Below, piece after piece: positions 1-6,736 of a stretch of 8,079 nt of DNA. Positions within the stretch are counted from its first letter, which is position 1; the number at the start of each line of letters is the position of its first letter. Position numbers and translations under genes: made by a program. Origin of the DNA: Desulfobacteraceae bacterium. Lineage in GTDB: Bacteria; Desulfobacterota; DSM-4660; Desulfatiglandales; Desulfatiglandaceae. Location: assembly GCA_030589225.1 (NCBI GenBank), contig JAUUWD010000058.1, positions 1-8,079 of the forward strand. Direction: 5' to 3'. The notes under the pieces were generated by a model that did not search any database, was not told the DNA's origin, and saw nothing but the letters and a program-made list of their open reading frames with translations.

Positions 1-5
1 TAGAT

Positions 6-101
6 TTACTGCTTATATCGCCCGAACTCTCTCTCCAGGGGCGCAAATGCTCTATAAGTTTCATCTGGTAAGGTGGCGTGTGAACCAATGAGGTCTCCCA
101 T
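6..101 (-). pseudogene. Remnant of a PagL-like outer-membrane protein gene (third copy, at window edge)
   Basis: Reading the minus strand from an ATG at 101-99 gives 31 codons and a TAA at 8-6. The peptide contains ATLPDETY and EREFGRYKQ, which match ATFPDDTY and GREFWRYKQ in the damaged copy at 823-1205. At DNA level, 8-80 and 951-1023 agree at about 63 of 73 positions. The stop falls exactly where the other copy has TTA instead of TAA, so this reading frame ends inside the first third of the barrel. No signal peptide or Shine-Dalgarno sequence precedes it. I infer a decayed paralogue; its continuation lies off the window, so I cannot say whether more of the gene survives there. Confidence 0.6.
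8..80. repeat. Direct repeat, copy A (pairs with 951-1023)
   Basis: Both copies begin actgcttata and run ungapped for 73 bp with about 10 mismatches (about 86% identity), in the same orientation and 943 bp apart. They encode the same short part of a PagL-like barrel protein in the same frame on the minus strand. The repeat is therefore best read as conserved coding sequence from gene duplication, not as a mobile-element end. Confidence 0.75.
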
Positions 102-159
102 TAATGATTGGAATGGACGGGGGGGTACCGGAATCGGCAGAAAAAAACGCCGGAGAAAT

Positions 160-744
160 TCAAAATCGATACTTTAAGCCTATGGCCAGCGTATTGGAAC
201 CACCCACACCCCGGTCCAAAACAAGCCCGAATGCTCCTGAGCGATGGTGTATGCGCAATACACAGGCCCAGTTGCTGCCTGAAGGACCGAGGGCCAGTTC
301 GCCGAACCAGTAGACTAAAAACTTCTTGGTTGAATCATGCTCCTCGATTTCAGCCTTGGGTTCTTTGCTGGCATAGGAGGGGCCGATACCATAGGCCAGG
401 CTGGTTGACACATAATTGTTCCAGGGGAATTTGCTCCAGCGGATAGCCACGGGAAGGTTGAACTCCAAATTATGCTGATCCCCGAACCATTTGCCGACCT
501 GCCCCTCTAATTCAAAAGATAATGCGTCTTCAAAAAACCGCGCAAAGGTCCAGGATAGAGCACCAACCACGACGTAGGCATCAATATAGTCGGCCTGCCC
601 GGTGAGGGCAAAGCCAAAGTCACCGTCTGTCATTTGCCCCCCGTAAACCGTCACGGCAAAGTCATCTGCGGCCATTGTCTTTCCTGTGAATGCGGGCATT
701 ACGGCGATAATCAATAGTACTGCAACAATACGATATTTGGACAA
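160..744 (-). CDS. PagL-like (acyloxyacyl hydrolase / lipid A deacylase superfamily) outer-membrane beta-barrel protein
   Basis: The product is 194 aa. Residues 1-25 form a signal peptide: a basic start, the hydrophobic stretch VAVLLIIAVMPAF, and likely cleavage after TMA. The mature part alternates aromatic and polar residues as in a small beta-barrel and ends in a C-terminal Phe (GLKYRF), as many outer-membrane barrels do. RIHHRSG at 164-170 resembles the His-x-Ser active-site motif of PagL (here His167 and Ser169), and GGSN at 181-184 is followed by the last strand. In Pseudomonas aeruginosa PagL a catalytic Glu lies 12 residues after the Ser; here that position is Gly181 and no Glu follows, so deacylase activity is doubtful. 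The start is a TTG at 744-742, chosen because a good ribosome binding site precedes it and no ATG fits the signal peptide. It is the only intact member of three related copies in this window. The family call is moderately sure; the function is open. Confidence 0.72.
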   Translation of the reverse strand: MSKYRIVAVLLIIAVMPAFTGKTMAADDFAVTVYGGQMTDGDFGFALTGQADYIDAYVVVGALSWTFARFFEDALSFELEGQVGKWFGDQHNLEFNLPVAIRWSKFPWNNYVSTSLAYGIGPSYASKEPKAEIEEHDSTKKFLVYWFGELALGPSGSNWACVLRIHHRSGAFGLVLDRGVGGSNTLAIGLKYRF

Positions 745-748
745 AAAA

Positions 749-757
749 TCACCTTCC
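749..757 (-). promoter_or_regulatory. Ribosome binding site for the PagL-like gene (supports the TTG start)
   Basis: On the minus strand GGAAGGTGA precedes the TTG start by four T residues. This purine-rich match to the 16S anti-Shine-Dalgarno is what fixes translation at the rare TTG codon. A little upstream, TTATAAAT (minus strand) could be part of a -10 element, but no -35 at proper spacing is convincing, so I do not call a promoter. Confidence 0.7.
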
Positions 758-822
758 AGAATAATTTATAACAAATGTTCGCCCCCATAAAAGGCAATGA
801 TGGTAGCCATAACCTATGGAAT

Positions 823-1205
823 TTAAGACAGTTTTCGTCTTTCCACTAATTTTTTTCTTGTGACTACATATGCAGTCTTAAAACGCTTCATTCCACGTTG
901 TTTCAATGAGTTAACTAATTTTGCAGGGGTGAACATCCGTTCTAAGCTTAACTGCTTATAACGCCAGAACTCTCTCCCCAGGGCCGCAACTGCTATATAA
1001 GTATCATCTGGAAAGGTGGCTTGAAAGGTTAATAACCCCCCCAGCGTTTTCTGGGCATGTAGTCCACCATAGACGGTTAAAAACCACTTACGCTCCAATG
1101 TGTTATCCTCTTCTTTGTCATTATCAGCGAATGCATTCGGTAATGAAAAAAGCAGAAGCAACTCAAAACCACGGGGAAATTCAGATACCGGAAAAAAATC
1201 ATCAT
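823..1205 (-). pseudogene. Frameshifted, C-terminally replaced copy of the PagL-like outer-membrane protein gene
   Basis: An open frame from 1251 to 823 gives 142 codons, but only the middle resembles the intact barrel gene: FLTVYGG, then ATFPDDTYIAVAALGREFWRYKQLSLE in the place of ADYIDAYVVVGALSWTFARFFEDALSFELE. Before it, LLLLFSLPNAFA looks like the end of a signal peptide but lacks a proper start in this frame. In the +1 frame an ATG at 1202-1200, with GAGG at 1212-1209 as ribosome binding site, reads MIFFRYLNFPVVLS. Joining the two frames would rebuild a normal signal peptide, so a frameshift near 1150-1165 is likely. After LSLE (near 945) the protein turns into an unrelated Lys/Arg-rich tail, and the rest of the barrel, including the HHRS motif, is missing. 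No Shine-Dalgarno precedes the ATG at 1251. I infer a broken gene rather than a functional one. Confidence 0.68.
951..1023. repeat. Direct repeat, copy B (pairs with 8-80)
   Basis: This is the second copy of the 73-bp repeat described at 8-80, lying inside the damaged PagL-like copy. Similarity fades on both sides: above 1023 only the protein-level pattern is kept (GGLL against GDLI), and below 951 the remnant copy soon runs off the window. Confidence 0.75.
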
Positions 1206-1300
1206 TAACCTCATAGACAACTTCCGAATGAACAAGCATATGGAACCACATATTATTCAGGAATAAATTTTTCTACATTTTTTATTTTCTGAGCAAATTG

Positions 1301-2518
1301 TCAAGTCAAAATTTTTTCGATCACCTTTTCTGTTTCCTGTGCGATTTTCAATTCCTCATTTGTGGGGACCACAAGAATCCTGACCTCACTGCTCGCAAGA
1401 CTGATCTCTCTAATTTCTTTGCCGCTTTTGTTATTCCTTTCTGAATCAATTTCGATTCCCAGCTTGTGTAAGCCCTGGCAGCAGTTTTCGCGGATATATG
1501 GCGAATTTTCCCCTATACCCGCAGTAAAAATAATCGCATTTAGGCTCCCCAAAGCGGCAAAATATGCACCGATATATTTTCTTATTCTGTAGCAATAAAG
1601 CTTTAGAGCAATCTCCGCCCTGTCGTCGCCTGCATCTTTCTTCCTTATGACTTCGCGCATATCGTTAGACCCGCAAATCCCCTTCAACCCGCTGTCTTTA
1701 TTCAGGAGATCATCAATTTCTTTGGCAGACATCCTCAACTGGTCAGCCAGAAAAAAAGTAAGTGCGGGATCAATATCACCCGAACGGGTCCCCATCACCA
1801 ATCCTGCCAGGGGCGTCATGCCCATGGTGGTGTCAACAGATATCCCATTTTTCAAAGCAGCCATGCTCGCCCCGTTCCCCAGATGAATCGTTATTAAATT
1901 CAATTCACCCAGGGACCGCCCTAAATATTCTGCCCCCCTTTCAGCAACATAGGCATGTGAGGTTCCATGAAAACCATATCGCCGTATCCTGTGCTTTTCA
2001 TACAGTTCAAAAGGAATGGCATATAAATATGACTCCATGGGAATAGTCTGGTGGAATGCTGTATCAAATACCGCCACCTGCGGTGAATCTGGAAAAATTG
2101 CCCCGGCAACCTCAATGCCCATCAAATTGGAAGGATTATGCAAAGGGGCCAGGGGGATGTTCTCTTTGATGGCTGCGATCACGCTCTCATCGATTATCGT
2201 GGGTGAGTGAAAAGTCTCCCCGCCATGAACCACGCGGTGGCCCACAGCCGATATTTCGGATTTGTCTCCAACGACCCCATGTCCCGGATCAATCAACAAA
2301 CCTAAAATCCGGTTCATTCCTGCATGATGATCGGCGATCACGCCCTCTTCGACTTTTTTTACATCCTCCCCATTGGCTGAAGCATTCCAGTGTGTAAGAA
2401 GGCTGATCTCCTCACCAATTTTCTCTGCCACGCCTGAAGCCAGTATTCTATGTCGCTCCATATCAAACAATTGGTACTTAATTGAGGAGCTTCCCGTATT
2501 GATGACGAGTATCTTCAT
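1301..2518 (-). CDS. ackA: Acetate kinase
   Basis: AckA transfers phosphate from acetyl phosphate to ADP, giving acetate and ATP in the cytoplasm, and is the last step of the Pta-AckA pathway. The protein is 405 aa, normal for the family. It starts MKILVINTGSSSIK, the conserved ASKHA-fold N-terminus. An in-frame extension up to 2593 would overlap pta and has no family counterpart, so the start at 2518 is preferred although its Shine-Dalgarno (AGAAAAG) is weak. Residues known as catalytic or substrate-binding in Methanosarcina thermophila AckA are all present at a near-constant offset: Asn7, Arg95 (HRVVHGGE), Asp152 (FDTAFHQT), His184 (YGFHGTSH), Arg245 (GTRSGDIDP) and Glu388 (PTNEE). HLGNGAS (212-218) and FTAGIGENS (331-339) complete the nucleotide-binding elements. 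It lies 34 bp after pta and is surely co-transcribed with it. No GC-rich hairpin with a T-run follows the stop codon. Confidence 0.98.
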   Translation of the reverse strand: MKILVINTGSSSIKYQLFDMERHRILASGVAEKIGEEISLLTHWNASANGEDVKKVEEGVIADHHAGMNRILGLLIDPGHGVVGDKSEISAVGHRVVHGGETFHSPTIIDESVIAAIKENIPLAPLHNPSNLMGIEVAGAIFPDSPQVAVFDTAFHQTIPMESYLYAIPFELYEKHRIRRYGFHGTSHAYVAERGAEYLGRSLGELNLITIHLGNGASMAALKNGISVDTTMGMTPLAGLVMGTRSGDIDPALTFFLADQLRMSAKEIDDLLNKDSGLKGICGSNDMREVIRKKDAGDDRAEIALKLYCYRIRKYIGAYFAALGSLNAIIFTAGIGENSPYIRENCCQGLHKLGIEIDSERNNKSGKEIREISLASSEVRILVVPTNEELKIAQETEKVIEKILT

Positions 2519-2552
2519 GATAATCTTTTCTGAAGGAATTGACAGAATAAAA

Positions 2553-4664
2553 CTATGCTTTTTCCGATTGGGCCTGAATCGCAGTAATTGCAACGGTATT
2601 CACGATGTCCGGAATTGTACACCCACGACTCAGATCATTCACAGGCTGTTTGAGCCCCTGAAGCACAGGACCAATGGCCACGGCCCCGGCCGATCTTTGA
2701 ACCGCCTTGTAGGTGTTATTCCCGGTATTCAAATCGGGGAAAATAAATACGGTGGCCCTTCCAGCAACGTCGCTTTCAGGCATCTTGGTTTTGGCCACCG
2801 AAGGCTCAACAGCGGCATCATATTGGATTGGCCCGTCGATTTTTAATCCGGGGTAAGATTCTCTGGCCATTTCCTTTGCAATCTTCGTTGCTTCTCGAAC
2901 CCTTACTACGTCCTCCCCACTACCGGATTTCCCTGTTGAGTAGGACAACAGGGCGACAACGGGATCAATGCCAAAGGCCTTTGCTGTATGTGCGGAACTA
3001 AGGGCGATTTCAGCCAGTTGATTCGCGTTTGGGCTGGGATTCACCGCGCAGTCCCCGTAAACGAGTACTTTCTCTGCCAGGCACATAAAGAATACACTCG
3101 ATACAATGGAAAAACCGGCCTTGGTCTTAATGATTTCAAAGGCAGGACGAATCGTGTCTGCGGTGCTGTGGACCGAGCCGGAAACCATCCCATCTGCATT
3201 CCCCTTGTAAATCATCATGGTTCCATAATAGGTTGCATCGGACATAGTATCCCGGGCATTTTCCACTGTGATGCCCCTGTGTTTCCTCAACTCGAAGTAG
3301 GTCTGGACATACTCATCAAAAACCCTGGATTTTGAGGGATCAATGATGTCTGCGTTATTCAGCCGCAGACCCAATTCCGATATTCTATTGCGGATCCGCT
3401 GTTCATCTCCAAGCAGAGTAATATCCACTACCTCCCGACGGAGCAGTGTCTCAGCAGCCCGAAGGATCCTTTCCTCTTTGCCCTCAGGTAACACTATATG
3501 CTGCCTGTGTTTCTTTGCTTTTTTCACTAACTCATATTCGAACATCTTGGGAGTGACAATTGCGGTTCGAGTTTTAACGATCTCTTCACCCAATTGCACC
3601 ACATCAATATTTTTTTCAAAGACCGCCAGAGCCCGCGTTATCTTCCGATCATCATCCGGTGAGATTATGGCGTGGACCTTATCAACAATTGCTGCAGTGG
3701 GAAAGGTATTGCCTTTTACGCTGAGGATGGGCACCATTTGGGAAAAACCTTTTATTAATTTCCATATGGATTCTTCCGGTTTCAGACCACCAGTTAACAA
3801 AATTCCGGAAATGTTCTCCATGGAGGTGGAGGAAACAGCAGCGAGACACGCAACGATCACATCTGCCCGGTCTCCCGGTGTAATGATTAATGAACCATGG
3901 TCTATCCGGGTCAAAAAATTTTGCAGGTGCATTGCCGCCACTGTGAAGTTATACACATGCCGATCCAGTTGCTCTTTCCCATATAACACCTCGGCACCCA
4001 GAATATCGGCAATTTCACCCACCGTGGGTTTCCCGAGATATTCTTCATCCGGTATTGTGTAAACCAACTGTTTTTTGATCAAACCTCTCTTTTTCAAGTG
4101 TTTGACAATCCGCTTTCCCTCTTTGAGTTCTACGCGGTTAACGATTGTTGCTATGATTTGAGATCCTTTTTCACTTAAAGAATCAATAGACAATTCAATG
4201 GATTGGAGGATATCATCCATGCTCTTTTGATAGGCATTTGCCACAAGCAAAACCGGACTTCCAAGGTTCTTGCTGATCTCCGCATTGATATCCAATTCGA
4301 AAGCGGCAGTGGAACTTGCAAAGTCGGTCCCTTCGCATAAGACAAAATCACATGTTTCTGTTAGCTGGTTATACTTTCTTATTATTCTCTCAAGTATTTC
4401 CTCGTCCTTGCCAACAGCGATCAGATTTTCTACATCCTTTGATGTGCAGCCATACATTTTCTCGTATGGAATCTCCAGTTTGAATCGTGAGGAAATGAGA
4501 TTGATATCATTATCCGGATTCTTTAGGCCTGGATCCATGTTGATAATTGGACGGAAAAACCCCACCCTGTCGATTTTACCGAGCAGCATCTCCATGACAC
4601 CCAAAGAAATGAGTGATTTTCCGCTCCTGGCCTCAGTAGAGGTAATATAAAGATTGTTTGACAT
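2553..4664 (-). CDS. pta: Phosphate acetyltransferase, long three-domain form
   Basis: Pta converts acetyl-CoA and phosphate to acetyl phosphate and CoA. The protein is 703 aa, the long form as in Escherichia coli. Domains in order: an N-terminal P-loop (BioD/CobQ-like) domain with STEARSGKS at 9-17, about residues 1-215; a DRTGG domain at about 216-330; and the catalytic PTA_PTB domain at about 375-700. The catalytic part shows YSTGKSGSGEDVVRVREAT (575-593), FPDLNTGNNTYK (642-653) and GPVLQGLKQPVNDLSRGC (665-682). Ser679, Arg680 and Asp686 match Ser309, Arg310 and Asp316, the residues implicated in catalysis in the M. thermophila enzyme. In known long forms the N-terminal domains tune activity allosterically; I infer the same here. 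The ATG follows the upstream phosphorylase stop (TAA, two bases, ATG) with no Shine-Dalgarno of its own nearby, which points to translational coupling. ackA follows 34 bp downstream. Confidence 0.98.
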   Translation of the reverse strand: MSNNLYITSTEARSGKSLISLGVMEMLLGKIDRVGFFRPIINMDPGLKNPDNDINLISSRFKLEIPYEKMYGCTSKDVENLIAVGKDEEILERIIRKYNQLTETCDFVLCEGTDFASSTAAFELDINAEISKNLGSPVLLVANAYQKSMDDILQSIELSIDSLSEKGSQIIATIVNRVELKEGKRIVKHLKKRGLIKKQLVYTIPDEEYLGKPTVGEIADILGAEVLYGKEQLDRHVYNFTVAAMHLQNFLTRIDHGSLIITPGDRADVIVACLAAVSSTSMENISGILLTGGLKPEESIWKLIKGFSQMVPILSVKGNTFPTAAIVDKVHAIISPDDDRKITRALAVFEKNIDVVQLGEEIVKTRTAIVTPKMFEYELVKKAKKHRQHIVLPEGKEERILRAAETLLRREVVDITLLGDEQRIRNRISELGLRLNNADIIDPSKSRVFDEYVQTYFELRKHRGITVENARDTMSDATYYGTMMIYKGNADGMVSGSVHSTADTIRPAFEIIKTKAGFSIVSSVFFMCLAEKVLVYGDCAVNPSPNANQLAEIALSSAHTAKAFGIDPVVALLSYSTGKSGSGEDVVRVREATKIAKEMARESYPGLKIDGPIQYDAAVEPSVAKTKMPESDVAGRATVFIFPDLNTGNNTYKAVQRSAGAVAIGPVLQGLKQPVNDLSRGCTIPDIVNTVAITAIQAQSEKA

Positions 4665-4666
4665 GG

Positions 4667-6589
4667 TTATGATTCGATGATTTTTTCCAGTTCAGCGAAA
4701 GGTATTAGCCAGACAACGTCGTAGGGTTGCAGAGTCACATCAAGTTTCCCATCTTTAGCTATCCAGCCCCTTTTGCCCACAAGATCATACCAATGGTATT
4801 CCTCAACACCAAGCTCAGAAATGGGGATCCCTATTCGACAAACCCTGTTGGTAACATTGGTCATAGTCAAAATGTGCTGATCCTCCGCTGGAGATATCCT
4901 CAAAACCGTAAAGATATCTGGTGAGATCATTAGGACACGTTGATCTCCGTTAGGGTGGAATGCGCACTGCCGTACCCTGATATCTCCTATCCAACTGAAC
5001 TGACGAGCGATATGTGAAATCTTGGAATTACGGTCTTTTAGTTTTTCAATGAGTGCCGGTTCTTTAATCACCTTGCGGTTGATATCCCGCTTTGACTTTG
5101 TTTTCAAAACAGCGTCGATATCGTTGCGGGTCCCGATCAACCCGTGAAAATAAATTGCAGGCACACCCCGGAGGACCATGACAATGCTCCTTGAGGCAAC
5201 AAAGCGTTTTACCTGAAAAGCAATATCCTCATCGCTACTGTCATGGTTGATGACGCTGAACCAGGTGCTGTTGATTTCGTAAGGTTCGTCCTTGCCGTCC
5301 TTCCCTGTTTTATAAGAGACGAAGGCACCATGTTCCCTTGCATTTTTAATGATGAAATCGATATCTTCTTCGGGCAGGATGTCTTTCACTCCCATGAGTC
5401 CGATGCCATCGTGGGTGTCGAGTATGTTGAGGAAAGTAGTGGAATTGGAGATGTATTTCAGATTCCTGGCCCACCTTGATAGAACGGTTGCATCTTCCCT
5501 GTAAAATGTGTGAAGTACAAGGGGAGGCAGGGCGAAGTTATACACCATCTGTGCCTCATCACTACCATTTCCAAAGTAGGAGACATTCTCTTCATGAGGC
5601 ACATTGGTTTCTGTGAGCACAGCCACCCAGGGCGCGACCACATTGAAAACATCACGCAAGAGCTTGATAATTTCGTGTGTCTGCTCCAGATGCACAGAGG
5701 GCGTTCCAGGTTCTGCCCACAGATAGGTCACGGCATCCAAACGGAGGATGTCCGCTCCTCGACGCACATACAGAAGCATGGTTTCAATGATAAACATGAG
5801 CACATCGGGACTTTTATAGTTAAGGTCTACCTGATCTGCTGAGAAGGTGGTCCACACATATCTGTCTCCGTCAATTGTACGGAATTTTGTCAGGATGTCA
5901 GATGTTCGAGGGCGCACGATTATACTGCGCTGCTCCGGCGTCAGTGCATCATGAGACGTGTAAGCAATGGCAATATCTTTGAAATCCGGACTGCCATTTA
6001 GGAACTCCTGAAACGCAGGGCTCTTGGAGGAGATATGGTTGAGGACCCCATCAAACATGAGCTGGTACCGCCTTCCCATATCCTCGATATCCTGCCAGGA
6101 TCCCAAATTAGGATCCACGCTTTTAAAATCCGTGACCGAAAACCCCTTATCGGATGAGTACGGGAAAAAGGGAAGGATATGCAGGGTATTAAAAACCCGT
6201 CTGAGACCAGGGCGCTGGACAAAATCGTCCAGACTGGCGAGGGGAGAATGGCCTTTCCCGCGAAGGAGGTCCCCATATGTGATGAGAATCATATCCCTTT
6301 CCGTAAAACGGTTTTGAGGATCAAAATCCTTTTCCTGGTCGATCAGTTCCTGGGGTTTATGGGCATAGTGCACCCTGAGAATTCTTTCAAGCTCAGGCAT
6401 ATATTTTTCTGCCTCGGCTTCCCCATAAAGGAAACGGAGCCTTCCCATCATCCTCTCCCTTGCCTCAGATGGGATTTCAAGGAGAGGCCTGGAATAATCC
6501 GGTTCTGAAAAGTGCGGAATTAGTGCCCACTGATTCGTTTTTTTCTCCTTAAAACATCCAGGATAATCTTTTGAACTTACATCTTCCAT
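4667..6589 (-). CDS. GH13 subfamily-18 glycoside phosphorylase (sucrose phosphorylase family; glucosylglycerate/glucosylglycerol-type possible)
   Basis: This family cleaves an alpha-glucoside with phosphate, giving glucose 1-phosphate and a free acceptor, in the cytoplasm. The 640-aa protein has the alpha-amylase (beta/alpha)8 barrel. HILPFFPYSSDKGFSVTDF (137-155) is a GH13_18 hallmark. The triad is complete: nucleophile Asp285 in ILRLDAVTYLW, acid/base Glu327 in LTETNVPH, and transition-state Asp394 in LDTHDGIG; region I is FDGVLNH (179-184). A beta-sandwich C-terminal domain covers about 540-635. EPGTPSVHLEQTHEIIKLLR and DEAQMVYNFALPPLVLH recall E. coli YcjM, a glucosylglycerate phosphorylase, more than classical sucrose phosphorylases of about 490-500 aa, so the acceptor is uncertain. 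About 40 residues at the N-terminus precede the region shared with that relative. The start is supported by a strong ribosome binding site. The gene ends 2 bp before pta and follows a phosphofructokinase, which suits sugar catabolism to acetate. No signal peptide. Confidence 0.9.
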   Translation of the reverse strand: MEDVSSKDYPGCFKEKKTNQWALIPHFSEPDYSRPLLEIPSEARERMMGRLRFLYGEAEAEKYMPELERILRVHYAHKPQELIDQEKDFDPQNRFTERDMILITYGDLLRGKGHSPLASLDDFVQRPGLRRVFNTLHILPFFPYSSDKGFSVTDFKSVDPNLGSWQDIEDMGRRYQLMFDGVLNHISSKSPAFQEFLNGSPDFKDIAIAYTSHDALTPEQRSIIVRPRTSDILTKFRTIDGDRYVWTTFSADQVDLNYKSPDVLMFIIETMLLYVRRGADILRLDAVTYLWAEPGTPSVHLEQTHEIIKLLRDVFNVVAPWVAVLTETNVPHEENVSYFGNGSDEAQMVYNFALPPLVLHTFYREDATVLSRWARNLKYISNSTTFLNILDTHDGIGLMGVKDILPEEDIDFIIKNAREHGAFVSYKTGKDGKDEPYEINSTWFSVINHDSSDEDIAFQVKRFVASRSIVMVLRGVPAIYFHGLIGTRNDIDAVLKTKSKRDINRKVIKEPALIEKLKDRNSKISHIARQFSWIGDIRVRQCAFHPNGDQRVLMISPDIFTVLRISPAEDQHILTMTNVTNRVCRIGIPISELGVEEYHWYDLVGKRGWIAKDGKLDVTLQPYDVVWLIPFAELEKIIES

Positions 6590-6594
6590 TACTG

Positions 6595-6604
6595 CCCCTT
6601 CCTT
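6595..6604 (-). promoter_or_regulatory. Ribosome binding site for the GH13 phosphorylase
   Basis: The minus strand reads AAGGAAGGGG, then five bases (CAGTA), then ATG at 6589. This is a strong purine tract at proper spacing. It decides for the 640-codon start over shorter in-frame Met codons such as those at residues 47-48 (RERMMGR). Confidence 0.75.
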
Positions 6605-6644
6605 TAGACCGCTCTGCGATATAGACTTTAATACAATGTTTTTG

Positions 6645-6655
6645 GGTTAATAACC
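6645..6655. promoter_or_regulatory. Short palindrome in the phosphorylase leader (possible operator)
   Basis: GGTTA-A-TAACC is a perfect 5-bp inverted repeat around one base, 56 bp upstream of the phosphorylase start. It is too short and AT-rich to act as a terminator. A protein-binding site is possible, but a palindrome of this size can occur by chance. Confidence 0.25.
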
Positions 6656-6673
6656 GTCCAGCCTTTAGGCAAA

Positions 6674-6686
6674 GTTTGGTCCAAAC
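6674..6686. promoter_or_regulatory. Short palindrome GTTTGG-T-CCAAAC (possible operator)
   Basis: A perfect 6-bp inverted repeat around one central base lies in the 147-bp spacer between the phosphofructokinase and the phosphorylase. On the minus strand a consensus -35 hexamer TTGACA (6709-6704) lies 17 bp before it, so the palindrome sits where a -10 element would be. That -10 position reads GTTTGG, a poor match, so an unassisted sigma-70 promoter is not supported. A repressor or activator site is conceivable. Confidence 0.3.
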
Positions 6687-6713
6687 CATAAAGCATAGAG
6701 GTTTGTCAAGCCC

Positions 6714-6734
6714 ATACCCTATGCCCTTTGCCCT
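6714..6734. repeat. Three tandem 7-bp repeats just after the phosphofructokinase stop
   Basis: On the minus strand the units are AGGGCAA, AGGGCAT and AGGGTAT, beginning two bases after the TAA stop codon. Each unit differs from its neighbour by one base. No hairpin or T-run accompanies them. Function unknown; it may simply be a replication-slippage product. Confidence 0.5.
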
Positions 6735-6736
6735 TA

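Noticed and set aside
104..446. Plus-strand open frames at 104-313 and 108-446
   Set aside because: They lie opposite the intact barrel gene, have no ribosome binding site, and their products look like random composition rich in Pro, Ser and Arg.
825..841. AAGAC-7-GTCTT hairpin at the end of the damaged barrel copy
   Set aside because: The stem is only five AT-leaning pairs and on the minus strand it is followed by AAATTCC, not a T-run, so it is not a credible intrinsic terminator.
1270..1306. TTGACA overlapping the acetate kinase stop as a promoter for the downstream barrel copy
   Set aside because: The only -10-like hexamer (TAAAAA) is 14 bp away, too close, and the region is simply AT-rich.
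2519..2593. Upstream in-frame extension of acetate kinase (25 extra residues)
   Set aside because: It would overlap the end of pta. The family N-terminus is MKILVINTGSSS, and all catalytic residues fall at the expected distance from the 2518 start.
3343..4062. 239-codon plus-strand open frame opposite pta
   Set aside because: It is a shadow of the conserved pta coding sequence; its product is low-complexity Ser/Arg/Ile-rich with no recognisable domain, and pta conservation fully explains the frame.
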